Positions 33,581 through 45,655 of a stretch of 64,000 nucleotides of DNA are shown here, in pieces. A program made the translations under genes and the position numbers. Below the pieces are notes generated by a model. That model saw only the letters and a program-made list of their open reading frames with translations. It was not told where the DNA came from and ran no database searches. Source of the stretch: Camellia lanceoleosa (lineage: Eukaryota; Streptophyta; Magnoliopsida; Ericales; Theaceae). Within the stretch, counting starts at the first letter, position 1, and the number at the start of each line of letters is the position of its first letter. The stretch lies in the NCBI GenBank assembly GCA_025200525.1, contig CM045763.1, positions 61,825,018-61,889,017 on the forward strand. Reading direction: 5' to 3'.

Positions 33581-35094
33581 TTATTTCAATCAATCCACCA
33601 AATTTTTACACAGTTTTAAATATATATCATTTGATTCCTAGTGGTGCCACCACGTGCCTATCCATTTGTTCCTAAAAAAAAATAAATTAAATTAAAATTG
33701 AATGGGTAAGCATACAAAGTGAAATTGGGTTTTAATATAAGTTGTCATGGTTGCTAATGACAATTATTGCCTTTAACAGATACATTGTATATTTTATCTT
33801 TAATTCTAAGGACAGGATTAGACTTCAACCAGCATTAAAGCACCACTAAGCTAATTAAAAAAAAAAAAAAATCATTGGAGGACCACTATTTTCAGTGGCC
33901 ACAAACTAATTAAGCTTGCACTTGACCAAGCCGTGATTGGAATTTTTTTCTCACTAGTTTTTTAAATAAAGCTGTTAGCTTTTTATGGTCATTTTGTAAA
34001 GAGTTTATTTGGGTTTGTTTAGTAATAAGACTACAGATATAAAGCTGATCATATAAAATAATTTTGGTCATATATATTAAACAATGAAACTTATCAAAAA
34101 TATATAGTTTCACTCAAATTATTTTACTTATATTTTATGGGATTGGTTATGCATAAGGGTCTAAACCGTTCGGTTCGGCTCAATCGGTGTTAAGAGCATA
34201 TTTAATATCAAGCCGATCCTTTCAGTTTTTATGATTGAGAAACCAATACAGACTATATGTTACAGTTCGGTTTTGTCAGTTTGATGTAGAAGAGAAATTT
34301 ACAAGAAATTTTAAAAAGTTTTATAGTAGATTATAGAATTTTACATTGAAAATAAATGAAGAAAATATATACAAATTTTGTCACAAAAGTATATTATATT
34401 AGTTACTTCTCATATAATGTTCAAGAAATTATAATATAAAAATACTTAAATATAATATTCGATCGGTTCGGTTTGCATCGATATAAAAAGTTTCAAAATT
34501 AAAATAGATTATATGTTATAAAAAACAGACCGAAAACTAAAATTTCTATTGACTCGATTTTATCGATTTTTCTTACCTCCTAGTAATGCATATATAGAGT
34601 TACTGAAAAACTTACCCAACCTCATTTGGAACCTCCTTTTTTTTTTTTTTTTTTTTTTAATTTAATAGAAACTTGGGTTTTAGTTTTAGCATTTGTTCAG
34701 GATGTAAGAAAATTTATCAGCCCAACTTATATTGGACAGGACTTTGGAGTAGCCCAAATGCTTTTGTTAATATATATAAATCATACATAATGAACATAAA
34801 ATATTATAAATGTTAGATTATTTTCTCACCGTTTGGATTAAATTCTATTATTTGATACACAGTCATAATACATTCTTTTGTGATTTATTTATTTTCAAAA
34901 AGTGTAATATATTAGTTTAGAACAACCAAGTATAAATTTCATATCTTCAAATTTGAATAACCTGAGCTTAAGTTGAATTCTTTGAATTAAACTCAAGCTA
35001 TGGACTGGACAAGAAGTTTGATAGACTTGAGCTTGGATAGATCTCTCTACACTTCGGGCTGAGCCTCTCAACTCAATCGAGCTTGTCCAAATTG
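33581..35094. other. Gene-free AT-rich stretch with a poly-T run
   Basis: No gene. A poly-T run lies at about 34638-34658. Words such as GGTTCGGTTTGCATCGAT and CGGTTCGGCTCAATCGG (34165-34570) suggest another degraded dispersed repeat. Confidence 0.45.
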
Positions 35095-35530
35095 CAAATC
35101 ACTTTGTTTGGTTCTAATTTTTGGAAAATAATTTTCAGAAAATTCTACTTTTTTATTTTTCATATTTTAATTTTTGCAATGAATTTTTTAAATATTTTTA
35201 GCAATTTTTTTTTTTATTTTTAAACACAACTAATATAAATACACTTAAAAAGTATAATATTTGTGAATTTTTTTAAAAAAAATACACTAAATACCAAAAA
35301 ATACAAAAATTCAGTACATTTTTAATATTTTTGTGTATTTATTAATTTTTAAAAATATTTTTTCATAAATATTTTACTATTTAGATACAACTAAGTAAGG
35401 TGCATCTAAAAAAGTAAAAAAATTACTTAAAAATTAAAAAATATTCACTAAAAACAAAAAAAATACGAAAAGCAAAAAATAAAAAACTTAATTTTCAAAA
35501 AATAAATACAGAAAAACGAAACCAAATATA
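35095..35530. repeat. Palindromic AT-rich MITE family, copy 3
   Basis: Contains GAAAATAATTTTCAGAAAA at the left and CGAAACCAAATATACTG at the right, with the family's ACTAAGTAAGGTGCATCTAA block. Confidence 0.7.
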
Positions 35531-35956
35531 CTGATACTACTTTTAAAAAAACTCAAAAATCCTTCCCCCTCCATCCCTCCCAAAAAAAGAAGAAGAAGAT
35601 AATAAGATAAAAATATATTATAATGAGTAGAATTTTAAGCCAAACCAGGAAGGAGATTTGAGGTTACAAATGGTGAAGATGGTTATTATAACTAACATAT
35701 AACATTTTTCAAAAATAAAATAGACTTTTTTAGCATATTGGATATTCCAAATTATGCTTCAATGTAAACTATGCATTAAAAAAGATGAAACAAATAAAAA
35801 AAAGGACATTTTCACATGCCTTCTTGTTTTTTTGAATTTTAGATATTGACCACATATCTCTCTACTTTTAGGGACATTGTTTGTTGGGAAGTGCCAGAAT
35901 TATTATGCTTCAATTATTGTACCCAAAAAAAAAAAATAGGCTTCAAGTATTCCTAG
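35531..35956. other. Gene-free AT-rich stretch
   Basis: Nothing supported. Confidence 0.5.
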
Positions 35957-36165
35957 GTTATGTTTAGCTCTTCGAATTGTAGTAGGAAACGAAATTACCT
36001 ATTCATATTTATTTTTATGGCTAATTAAACAAAAAAAGAAATTTAAACTAATATCTATTCATTTTCTTCTCATTTTCCTAACCTAACTAAGGAAAAAAAA
36101 AAATTCTTTTTCTTCATTTTTTCATTCATTTTTTCCCTCTGCTAATCCAAGATCCAAACACATTT
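35957..36165. mobile_element. MITE at the left border of MULE D
   Basis: Left end GGTTATGTTTAGCTCTTCG and right end GATCCAAACACATTT are imperfect inverses. Its 36008-36165 part is repeated at 44768-44935 on the far side of MULE D. Confidence 0.5.
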
Positions 36166-36648
36166 ATTTTTAGGGCAATGCACCAATAAATCTCAAAATA
36201 AGAACTCTTGAACCATTTAGTCCTGTGTTATATCTTATACACTAGTAGGTCCTGTTTGAGTGTAAAAGACATAAGTGGACATGATGTTAGTGCGTGTGGT
36301 GTAGAATTGGTGGGTAAACTAGGGATTGAACAATGTTGAAATTACATTTGTATCCAAAAACTTACTATAGCCTCTTTTAGGTTTCCCTCATTTCTGATAA
36401 TCTCGGAAGAGATGAATATGGAAAATCTATGATTCCCAATGTGTAATCCATTGATATGGGTTTTGTGTAAAAGTTCCTGGCTTTTGTAATGTTACGTCCT
36501 TCAGAGTGTCCAATTTGGGTTTTGGGTCATTGAAACCCTAGAAATACGAATCGATTTTTGGTGTAATCGATTTGCTTGACATTGGTGATGGGTTTTCAGC
36601 GTGGGTACTTCGATAGTGTGTGAAGGGCGGCGTTAGATTTGTTCCAAA

Positions 36649-39600
36649 ATGGCATCAGGTATGGGTTTCGTTTTGATGCACAAACCAACATCTTTGCAGA
36701 ATTTGTGTTTTTGTTTTTTTGTTGTATTTTTTGGGATGAGTGTTGTGTGTGCCGATGTTGTCAACATGGGTAAACATGTATGTATACATGTATTTTGGAT
36801 TGGGAATGTATGTTTACATCGTAATGTTGTTATGTGGTAGTCGCATTGTTGGGTTGAGCTTGGTTGGGGGTTTGTATGTTTGTTAAATGATATGTTCATG
36901 GTTTAAGTGTGTGTATACTGCATGTTATTCGAAACTGTGAATCATGATGTGATGGATTATGTGTTGTTTAGAAGATATTGGATGGTGCTGTAAACAAATT
37001 GTAGTGGTGATGTCCCGTGGGTTGAATGAATTACTACTTTTAGTATGATGTGAAGTGTTCCCTACTTGGGTAGGTTGTGTATGTTGTTCTTAGAGTGTAA
37101 TGTGAGTATGATTTGACGAGAAGTAATGTGGTAAGTTTGACTGGAAGAGTCGTAATGTAATCGTGGAGTTTAGTTTAACACCTTTTTCCTTTTTCCTGTT
37201 TGCGATGTGGGCGTATAGTGTTATCAGATAAATGTTTGATTTGGTCAAATTAAACTCGAAGGTTAAATTAAGTTTGTATGTGTAGACACTCCATTTTTTA
37301 CCGTCCTCAAAACTTGGACGTCATCGTTTGAACACTCGATGATCATCCATGCTCGTGTTCGTTTTGAGTTCCTGAAGATCTCGGCTACACGCCTTGCCTT
37401 AGGATCTCCCAACTTGACTGTTTTGTGCTTGGTTGTGGACCAAGGACTTGTGGTTTTACTTCTGAGGGAAGAGGGTGGCTTGTTGACCATCCCCTCAACC
37501 CATCGGCTAAGGCATGATGCCATAGACCATGTTTTCTTGCCATCGGCCAAAAGTGGTGGCCGATCGGCACTCTTTTTGGTCGATCGACCATGTTTTTGAG
37601 CCGAGGCCTTTCCATCTACTTTTTATAGATATTTTGTGCCAGTTGTGACAGCTGGTATGCACATTTCTGATCCTCTATACACGTGTATGGAGGGATTTGT
37701 TTCAAGACTTAAGCTTGTTGAACAAACTTGAGAATTGAAATTCTATAAGAAGGGAGCCTTCCCTTCCTTTCCAGAGGTTTTGAAAATTGCATATAGAAGT
37801 TCTATATCTCTCTCTTTATATATTTTACCTCTCTCTCTCCCTTTGCTCTTGTTTGTGCCCAAAAATGTGATTTCTTCATACTATTGCACACAAACACCTA
37901 GCAATACACCATCCTTTGGTTGCTGAGGTCCTTAGGAGTTGGTTTTGGTGTTCTTGGGTGGGTTTGAACTCAGAAAAGTTGTTGGAGTAGGGTTCTTGAA
38001 GGTGTTCTTCAAAGGTGAGTAAACTACCTTTTGATCCCCCATTCTTGCTTAAGCTTTTAGACCTATTTGCATATTGTTTTAAGCTTAACTCTAAACTAAA
38101 AAAAAGTTCTGTTTTTGTATGCTTGAGATGATTGTTTAAGGTCACTTTTTGGTTGGGAGTAGTCTACCCCCTCTCAAGCCTTATTTGGCCTCATTTTGTG
38201 CCTTTCCTTTTGAGCTTTGGAACCTTCTTGTTTTGACCTTCTCGCCACTGAAATCCAAAGGATTTTCAGTGGTAAAGAAGTGGTTTTGGAGTCTTGAATA
38301 GGAGAGGGACACCCCTCTCTCCTTGTGTCTCATATGCTAATATATATGGCTCCTATTGGTAACATGTTTGCTTAGCATGCTTTGGCTTCATTTCAGCAAG
38401 TATTTGATGTTATTTTACCATGCTATACCTCTGTCCAAAGTTGGTTTGATGGCCTCTTATATGCTTCATATACTTGTCTTGCAATCCTCTCATTTGCCTT
38501 AACATGCATCATGCATTTAGACCATTATTCTTGCATATTTTGGCTCAGCTCAAAGGAGTTTTTAGTCATGTTTTACCATGCTTTAGCTTTGATTTGCATT
38601 GTCTTGGTCATGCATGCATTATTTTGTATAGCCATGGTTCAATCTAGTTTGTTAGCTTTAAATGTCCAAGTCACTAGCATGCATTGCTTAGATCTTTTTC
38701 ATGATTTGACATCATTTCATATGTGATTTCAGTCCATATAGAGTGGTCGTACACTTGCACTTGTCATTACTTTAATGCTTTAAAGAGTTAGTGTTTTATG
38801 CATCATGAATGGATCATTGTGCATGCCTCCATCCTTAGGCTTTTGGGATGCCATCTCGGTGGGTTTTTGGGTTTGTTTTGACATGCTATAACTTTATTTT
38901 TCATTGGTTAAGACCTGTCATGCTTGGTTCTAATAGGTGCAGTGTAATACCCTTTTTGGCCTTGTATGCATCATGCCTAATGCTCTTTATGTTGGCTTGT
39001 TTTGGCTTTGCTCCGTGCATGTTTTAGACTCATTTTGGTATGATTTAGACTGTTTTGGGTTGTACTTTCCATTGGCTTCATGTTTTGCATAGCCTAGTGT
39101 AAGTCCCTTTGCTATCTTCAAGTTTTGAGCCTCTTGTATGCCATACTTGTGTAGTTTGGATGGTTTGGCACCGTTCCATGCATGATTTCAGAGCTTATAA
39201 TACTTGTCACATGTCCCCACTTTTCACTCTTTAAGTGCTCTTAAGAGTTGGTGTCTTGTTGCTTTGTTTATGAAGTGTATACATGTTTGTATGTGCTTTC
39301 ATGCTTCTAATTCATCACTTTGGCCACTGTTTTTGGTATGGCTGAGGCCTATCCATTTTCAGTATAAGTCCATGGATCATGCGGTTTATGTGTTGTTGCA
39401 TGCTTATCGCATTGCATGTTGTTGCATGCTTGTTGTTGGTATTGTTGTTGCATGCCTATTACATTGTATGTTTGGATGTTTAGGTTGCATTGCATTTGGC
39501 ATGCTTGTTACCTTAGCCTTGTGTGCATGTTTGAGTCATATTGCATTTGGCATGCTTATGTTACATTGCATAGCTTTTCCATTGTTGCATGCATTGCATT

Positions 39601-42236
39601 GTGTTTGGTTTGGGGTGTCAAATCAAACACGAGGACCGATGAACGTTAAGTATGAAACGTGTCTACACTCTTGATCCAACATGATAGGGTGTGAGGCATT
39701 CATATGTTTTTGTGCATTCATTCCATATTGATTTATGCAATTCGGCTTCTTTGGCCATCATGCATCGAAATGTGTGATTGATGGCTCGAGAGTTGAGCAC
39801 TACACTCCTTTGAGTCTCAAACATGATAAGGGGTATAGTTGCACAACATTTTCTTGCAAATGTATTGCTATGTCCTTGCTTGTCCTCTGTTGCAGCAAAA
39901 GGAGCAGTCTGCAGGAAAGGATGGTCGATCGGCTATCTTCAGTGCCGATCGGCTAACAATCTTTGGCCGATGGACTCACAAGTGGTCGATGACCCATTTC
40001 CCTTGGCCAATGGCCTCATATTTTGGCCAATGACCTCTCAGCATGGCCATAAGGTAGTTTAGAAGCATCACAGAGGTTTTCACAATTTTTAGAGGTGTAA
40101 AACAGTGCAAACAGAGGCAACATGAGGCATGGCAACGGGTTTCCGAGCGAGGCGATTGAGCATGCATCATTCAATCATTCCGAGGTGGAACTGTGGCAGC
40201 CTCTTTAGTTTCATACTTAGTCTGTTTTGTAACGTAATTAATTTGCTTAATTAGTTAAGGTTTTGTAATAATTAATTAGCTATGGTAGTTAATTAATTAG
40301 TTGGTTTGTATTATTTATTCAGACCCTTCGTCGAGAGGGCGAATTTTGTAATAAGCATGCGTGTGTGATACATGTCTTCCAACCCCCATTTCTTTCTCCC
40401 TTTTACTTAATCGCTTACGATGGTTAGTTTAGGGCATATTTCAATTAGCATCCTTATGCTAGCATGTTTGCATTCATTCATCTGTATTACATGCACCGGG
40501 CTCGGCGCATCATACTAACTGCATTGTGTTTCAATTTCGATTTGAATACATATATCGAGTGTTGCATCCATATGCCATCTTAGAATAGCCGAGCCTATTT
40601 CTAGTTACATTTTGCATGTGTTACATTAGCCATCTTAACATAAACTAGGATTATGCATTGATTACTAACTAGTTCTTTGTTTTGGCTCGGAGTACTAGGT
40701 AAGCTTTTATGCTTTAGCACCTTGCATGTGTGTGAGTGATTGCCATGATAGCATGCTTGCCATGAGACTAACTGCTTAAGTGTTTAACTGCCTGAATGCC
40801 TGTGGGTGAAGGTTGGATTGCTTGAATTGAAACAATTCCTTGAAATGTGAGTTTTAAGCCCACTTGAGGGTGGCAAAATCATGTTTTCTTAAGCCCACTT
40901 CAGGGTGGCAAATCCACATCTTAGCTTACTTGCGAGTAGCAACTTCAAATCATTTTCAAACAAACATGAGATGTTTTGTTCCAACTTAGGCGATCTAGTT
41001 TATACTTTTGTGTTGTGCGCATCACATTGTAATTCTAGGCTAATAAACCAGAATAAGAACACATGTGTTTTCAAAAACAAGATATCACGTTAGTAAAGGT
41101 CGATCTTTGATCGGGCGAGCGGGGGTGCTCATTGCATGACCTTCCCCTCTCGTACACAAGTTCCCGAGCCGAGGCAACTTTGGTGATGACGGACACGTGG
41201 CCTTAGGCATGAGTCAGGGTTTCCTAAATTTCCCAAAATAAAACATTTTGGTGGCGACTCTGTATCTGGAAAAGCAGTCCATGTTTGGCACTTCTTTATA
41301 AAAATCAGTTTTCCAAAACGATTTGCCAGATTTAGACTCTTTGGTGATTTATCAGTCTCGCATTGCACTTTGCAGGATTAGATTCAGAACCATGACATTT
41401 GAGTCCGAACTGTAGTGAGCTAATGAACAAAACGGATTTTTGCGCCATCTTGCGTTCGGAGCCGGGTTGTTCGAGCGCGTCTACAGTATGGTATGGTTGT
41501 TAAAACCCATTATGCAATGTTTGTTGTTGTAATGTGGTTTTTAATTAACGGAAATAACCATGGACATAGTAGAACGATGTAACGTAGCTGATGCCATGGC
41601 TGGGCAGACTAACTTTCGATTGGCTCCTACCCAAGCGAACGTACCATTTTGTGTTGTGGAAACATAATGTTTCGGCTATGTTTGTAGTGTTGTAGTTGTT
41701 ATGTTTGCTCTGTTTTGGTGTTATGTGTATGAAACGTCGTAGAAGAATTATGTTGAAATCATTCATTGACATATATGGTGTGGTATGCAACACTTCGTTT
41801 TGTTGTAGCATAATTATTTTATAATGTTATTAACTTTGTTAATGTTATGATTATAATGGGGTGTGGTAGGATAACGTGATTTATGTATTTAGTTGGTGTT
41901 GTCATACATGGAAGTTTGGTGATCTAATAAATGTACATTATTAATTGCGTGTAATACATAATGACATTTGTGGAATTGTAATGCCCTGTGTTGTTGTAGA
42001 TTATGCAGTTCGTGGACTGATGTGTTTCTATGATTTATGTGGTAGGTAGTGTTAGACGATATATCGGGAAGCGTAGTAATGGTGGTAGGACACCCCGGTC
42101 GAACGCATCATTGCAGACGTCTACAAAATTAGCAGTAAGGAGACAAACCCAGTTGCCATTCAAGAACAAAAAAAAATGGTTCCACACGTTACACAGGCAT
42201 CGAAAAATCAACCGCTCATCACAACACAGGCACTAG
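36649..42236 (+). CDS. Possible captured two-exon gene in MULE D, intron split by a solo LTR
   Basis: I do not recognise the product. ATGGCATCAG at 36649-36658 is followed by a GTATGG donor. After the 4.2 kb solo LTR, an acceptor GTGGTAG at 42039-42045 opens GTAGTGTTAGACG. Splicing 36658 to 42046 gives an in-frame start MASGSVRRYIGKRSNGG followed by RTPRSNASLQ, a basic, arginine/serine-rich sequence. It then enters a tandem repeat (42170-42310) and stops at 42236. The region before the ATG (36530-36648) has a GAAACCCTAGAAATAC leader typical of plant genes. Agreement of frame across the two sites is the only coding evidence, and it could be chance. Without the LTR the intron would be about 1.2 kb. 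Confidence 0.25.
37276..41490. mobile_element. Very long solo LTR (4.2 kb) inside MULE D
   Basis: 37281-41485 begins TGTAGACACTCC, ends GCGCGTCTACA and is bounded by the perfect 5-bp duplication GTATG (37276-37280 and 41486-41490). No second LTR, primer site or polyprotein is present, so it is a solo LTR of a large element (Athila/Tat/Ogre-like size) or a very short deletion derivative. The interior has repeated GCATGCATTGCAT words (38490-39600) and GGCCGATCGGC words (37555-37620 and 39925-40040). Frames inside, such as 39204-39674, are by-products of the repeated GCATG words. The orientation of the parent is unknown. Confidence 0.85.
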
Positions 42237-42312
42237 AAAAGTTACACAAGCATCGGAAAATCAACCGCTCACCGCTCACCGGAACACAGGCACTAGAAAA
42301 ATTGACAGGCAA
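42165..42312. repeat. Short tandem repeat in MULE D
   Basis: The phrases CATCGRAAAATCAACCGCTC and ACACAGGCACTAGAAAA alternate about three times. Confidence 0.75.
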
Positions 42313-42717
42313 CCACTTACCGCAACATAAGCACTGGAAAATCAATGAAACACCAACACCCTCGCAAAAATAATTCCACCCGTTACATTTACCCACTAAC
42401 ATCAATTTAAAACCCTTCCCTTCACTAAAGAAATGTGCATAAGTCAAAAGACCAAATGAAAATGTTAAAAAGTTACCTTCCACAATTCCCCCAAATCTGC
42501 CCAGAAGGGTAAAAATGTAAACCACATCTATAGCGATCCCGGTTTTCCCCTTCTTTGTTTATTGTAACCCGGACTCGGTTCCGTGGATGATTATTGTTGT
42601 CTATATCGCATTTCCATCCTTTACTCTTTGTATTTGAGTTTTAGGTTGAGTTGGGCAGGTTTGAAACAGGTTAGTTGTATTTAGAAATCAAAAGTTGATG
42701 CCCAGATTTTGGCCTTC

Positions 42718-42985
42718 ACGCTCGAGCGGGGCTGTTGACGCTCGAGCGGGCCCTTTGCTTTTGTTCCTCCGCTCGAGCGGGCATTCCGACGCTCGAGCGG
42801 GATTATTTAACCCTCAGTACTTTTCTGCAGGTCATCGGATGCTCGAACGTCCACTTTCACGCTCGAGTGGGGACCTTCTTCTCCAGAACTTCTGGAAGTA
42901 TACATTCGACGCTCCAGCGGCGCTTTTCACGCTCGAGCGTAAGTCTGTGTCTGACGCTCAAGCGGGGCGTTCCACGCTCGAACGG
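42718..42985. repeat. Array of ten CGCTCGAGCG palindromes
   Basis: GACGCTCGAGCGGG-like motifs occur at about 42719, 42737, 42769, 42790, 42839, 42858, 42910, 42929, 42953 and 42974, irregularly spaced by 18-52 bp. Later copies are degenerate (CTCGAACG, CTCGAGTG, CTCCAGCG, CTCAAGCG), mostly by C-to-T or G-to-A. Confidence 0.85.
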
Positions 42986-43859
42986 ACTGTGTATTATTTC
43001 ACTCCGAGATGAAGATATTTTGGACCACTTTTTCGGTTCTCTCTTTCTCTCTAACTTTCAAAAACCCTATTTTGAGAGCTCCTCTCTCTAGAACTCTCTC
43101 TCTCTCTCTCTCTATATATATTTTGATCTTGGTTTAGTGAGACCCAACCCTTGTGCCTTCATTAAACTGGTAGAGCTTTACAAGACCTTCATTTTGATTC
43201 GAAAATCTTGGGGTTTAGAGCACTTTCGAATTGGTTCATCATCTCCTTTGAGTTCTAAAATTTGAGGTAGGGATTATTGCTCATATTTATGATCTTTGAC
43301 ATAGACATTTAGTCATTTTGATTTAATGTTGAAGTTGGGAAGTTTTGGGTGTTAGGGTTTCAAAATGTATAAAGAGGGGTTTTGTTCTTTTGACCACTGC
43401 ATGTGTATTTTGGGTCTTAAGATAAGGTTATTGATGTTTATTGATGATATATGAGCCTTTGGGTCAATGTTGAGAAAATGGGGAGAAAAGCCCTAATTTA
43501 TTGTGATGAAATAATTTGTATAATTAATTTGGGAAAGTTATGAAAATATGAAATTGAGTTGGAAATAATGAAATTGGTTAATTATGAAGTTTAATGGTGG
43601 ACTTGGATTGATTGATCACTCACCTTTGAAATTGTAGATAATTTATCTGTTTGATAATTCATTATCTGTTTAGAAATAATTGTTTTGGGCTATCGGTGGA
43701 GGATAGTCTTGATTGTTGTAGACACTGCATAATGATTAGGTGAATTAAAACTAATCAATTGATTATGTCATTGAAATGACGGATGGGATAACACATTGAA
43801 TATGTGATGGGCTTGATCATTATATATGATAAGTGTTTAAATACATTGTATATGTATAT

Positions 43860-44170
43860 TGTTTGGGAGGAGATAGGGGATGTACTCCACGGTTTGGGAG
43901 GAGATAGGGGATGTACTCCTAAACTGGATTTGGGAGGAGATAAGAGATGGACTCCAGTGATAACTAAGTTGGTCGGAGTGTCCAGGGTGAAAGTCCCGAA
44001 ATCCTAATTGCGTTTGTATAATGTAGATAAATTGAAGTATTGAAATGATGATAATATGAGTTGTAGTCTCATTTGAACTTGAAGTGTTGAAGTGTTAATT
44101 ATGTGAGTTGTAGTCTCATGTTAATTGATCATAACCGAAGTAGTGTTGATATGAGCTGTAGTCTCATTTG
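43860..44170. repeat. Two tandem repeats within the 2.1 kb solo LTR
   Basis: TTTGGGAGGAGATAGGGGAT followed by GTACTCC occurs three times at 43862-43956. TGAGYTGTAGTCTCAT occurs three times at about 44055-44175. Confidence 0.8.
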
Positions 44171-44767
44171 AATTGTTTGGATGAATAGGGAACCATATCT
44201 ATGAATTGGTTTGGATAATGAAATGGAAGGAGATATATGTTTGTTTATATGAGTTAAACATTTATTAAATGTTAATATTTTAGTTATTGCTCATATTATG
44301 TTTAGCATATCTCTACTGGGCGTTAGCTCACCTTTTATGGGACATCATTTTCAAGTTCAGGAGTTATGCCACCTCTAAGGACGTAGCTTGAAAGGTTTTG
44401 GGAGTCGAAGACTCTTTTGATTATTTTTTTATTTTGGTATTACATGTAAATCAAAGCCAAGGGCTTATTTTGTATAAAGAGTTAGAACTCTTTTTTTGTT
44501 GCAACCAAGTGTTGGCTTGGAAAGTTGTAAGCCCGTAAGGCATTTATTTTTGTTGTCAACATGTAATACTTTTTGTACTAAATACTCTGACGAATGGAAT
44601 TATACTTTATTCTCTTGTCTATGAATATCATGAATTGTTGGGTTTATATGTATTATTTTGAGGGCGTTACAACATCCATACCAAATCAAAAGAAAATATT
44701 CCTTAACAACAAAATAGGACTAAATGGTGCAACATTCCATCATTTGGGATTTACTAGTAATTTTTTC

Positions 44768-44935
44768 TTATTTTTATGGCTAATTAAACCAAAAAAAAAA
44801 AAATTAAACTAATATCTATTCATTTTCTTCTCATTTTCCTTACCTAACTAAAAAAATATATTCTTTTTTCTCATTTTTCCATATATTTTCCATTCATATT
44901 TTCCCTATGCTAATCAAGATCTAAACACATTCACT
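44768..44935. repeat. Second copy of the MITE segment flanking MULE D
   Basis: Closely similar to 36008-36165, sharing TATTTTTATGGCTAATTAAA, ACTAATATCTATTCATTTTC and AAACACATT. It lies directly after the right target duplication. Confidence 0.75.
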
Positions 44936-44937
44936 CT

Positions 44938-45130
44938 ATTTAGTTTTGGTGATTTCAAAAACAGTTTTTGAATTTTTAATTCATAGTTTTTTGTTTTCAA
45001 TATTTTTATTTTTTTACTATTTAGATCCAATTAATCTATATATATTTTAAAAGTACAAATTTTGTGGAATTTGTTTTTTAAATTCACTAAATACAAAAAA
45101 ATATAAAAATTTAATACATTTTTATAATTT
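44938..45130. repeat. Palindromic AT-rich MITE family, partial copy 4
   Basis: Left half only (TTTAGTTTTGGTGATTTC to ATTTAATACATTTTTAT), same word order as 15915-16355. Confidence 0.5.
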
Positions 45131-45655
45131 TTTCATACTAGCATAAAACCTATGCTATACACAGGAGTCAAAATTTCATTTATAAATTAAAAATATTGAA
45201 GCCTTTTAAAATATATATATTGCACAATCTTGATTTATATTTCTCTTTGTTTTTAATATTTTATTAAAAATATTTAAATTTGAAAGAGAAAAAGAGATGT
45301 GATTTTAGTTGAGGTGTGAATCTAATATGGAGTTAGTAGATTTTGATTATGATAGAGATTTGATGTGATAATTTTTAGTAGTATAAGGTAGATTTAGATT
45401 AGTAGTGATTCAATATTTTTTATACATCAAAATTTAGACCTTATCTTGTTGGGTATTCTAAATTTTGAACCTTATGCAAGAAGAATTTTTTTTAGCAAAC
45501 ATTGGGCGACATGGTAAATAGTCTAATGGTTACAATTTTTTTTTAATATTTATTACATTTTTTATAATTAAATAGTTATGATTGAGATATACTCAAATAT
45601 TTGACCCAATTGATCATGACCACATATGCCAATTAATTTATCTAAAAAAAAATTA
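45131..45655. other. Gene-free AT-rich stretch
   Basis: Nothing supported. Confidence 0.5.

Larger units (their letters stand above)
42524..44676 (+). mobile_element. Solo LTR (2.1 kb) of a chromovirus-like Ty3/gypsy element inside MULE D
   Basis: 42529-44671 is bounded by the 5-bp duplication ACATC (42524-42528 and 44672-44676). It begins TATAGCGATCCCGG, where TG is expected (a G-to-A change), and ends GGGCGTTACA. Opening with a GCGATCCCGG-type block and closing with GGGCGTTACA after GGCGTTAGCTCACC is typical of Del/Tekay-like LTRs. It carries a CGCTCGAGCG motif array (42718-42985) and two further tandem repeats (43860-44170). A TATATATA box-like stretch lies at 43112-43124 after CT repeats. 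No internal region remains. Confidence 0.83.
36164..44776. mobile_element. MULE D: Mutator-like element enlarged by two nested LTR insertions
   Basis: The element is 36173-44767, flanked by the perfect 9-bp duplication TTATTTTTA (36164-36172 and 44768-44776). The left end GGGCAATGCACCAATAAATC and the inverted right end GAAAAAATTACTAGTAAATC both lead into ACCATTTAGTCCT, as in MULEs A and E. Removing the two solo LTRs (37281-41485 and 42529-44671) with their duplications leaves about 2.2 kb of original element. That remainder holds a leader-like region and two potential exons (see 36649-42236) but no transposase. It is best read as a non-autonomous, gene-capturing (Pack-MULE-like) element. Confidence 0.82.

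Noticed and set aside
36633..36899. Minus-strand 88-residue frame with histidine/threonine richness
   Set aside because: It opposes the leader-like region of MULE D and reads GT-rich intron-like sequence backwards; no domain.
39204..39674. 156-residue frame rich in cysteine, histidine and leucine
   Set aside because: It is the translation of repeated GCATGCATTGCAT words inside a 4.2 kb solo LTR; no domain and no codon signature.
42695..43091. Two overlapping frames with repeated ARAG and TLER phrases
   Set aside because: They are readings of the CGCTCGAGCGGG motif array in a solo LTR.
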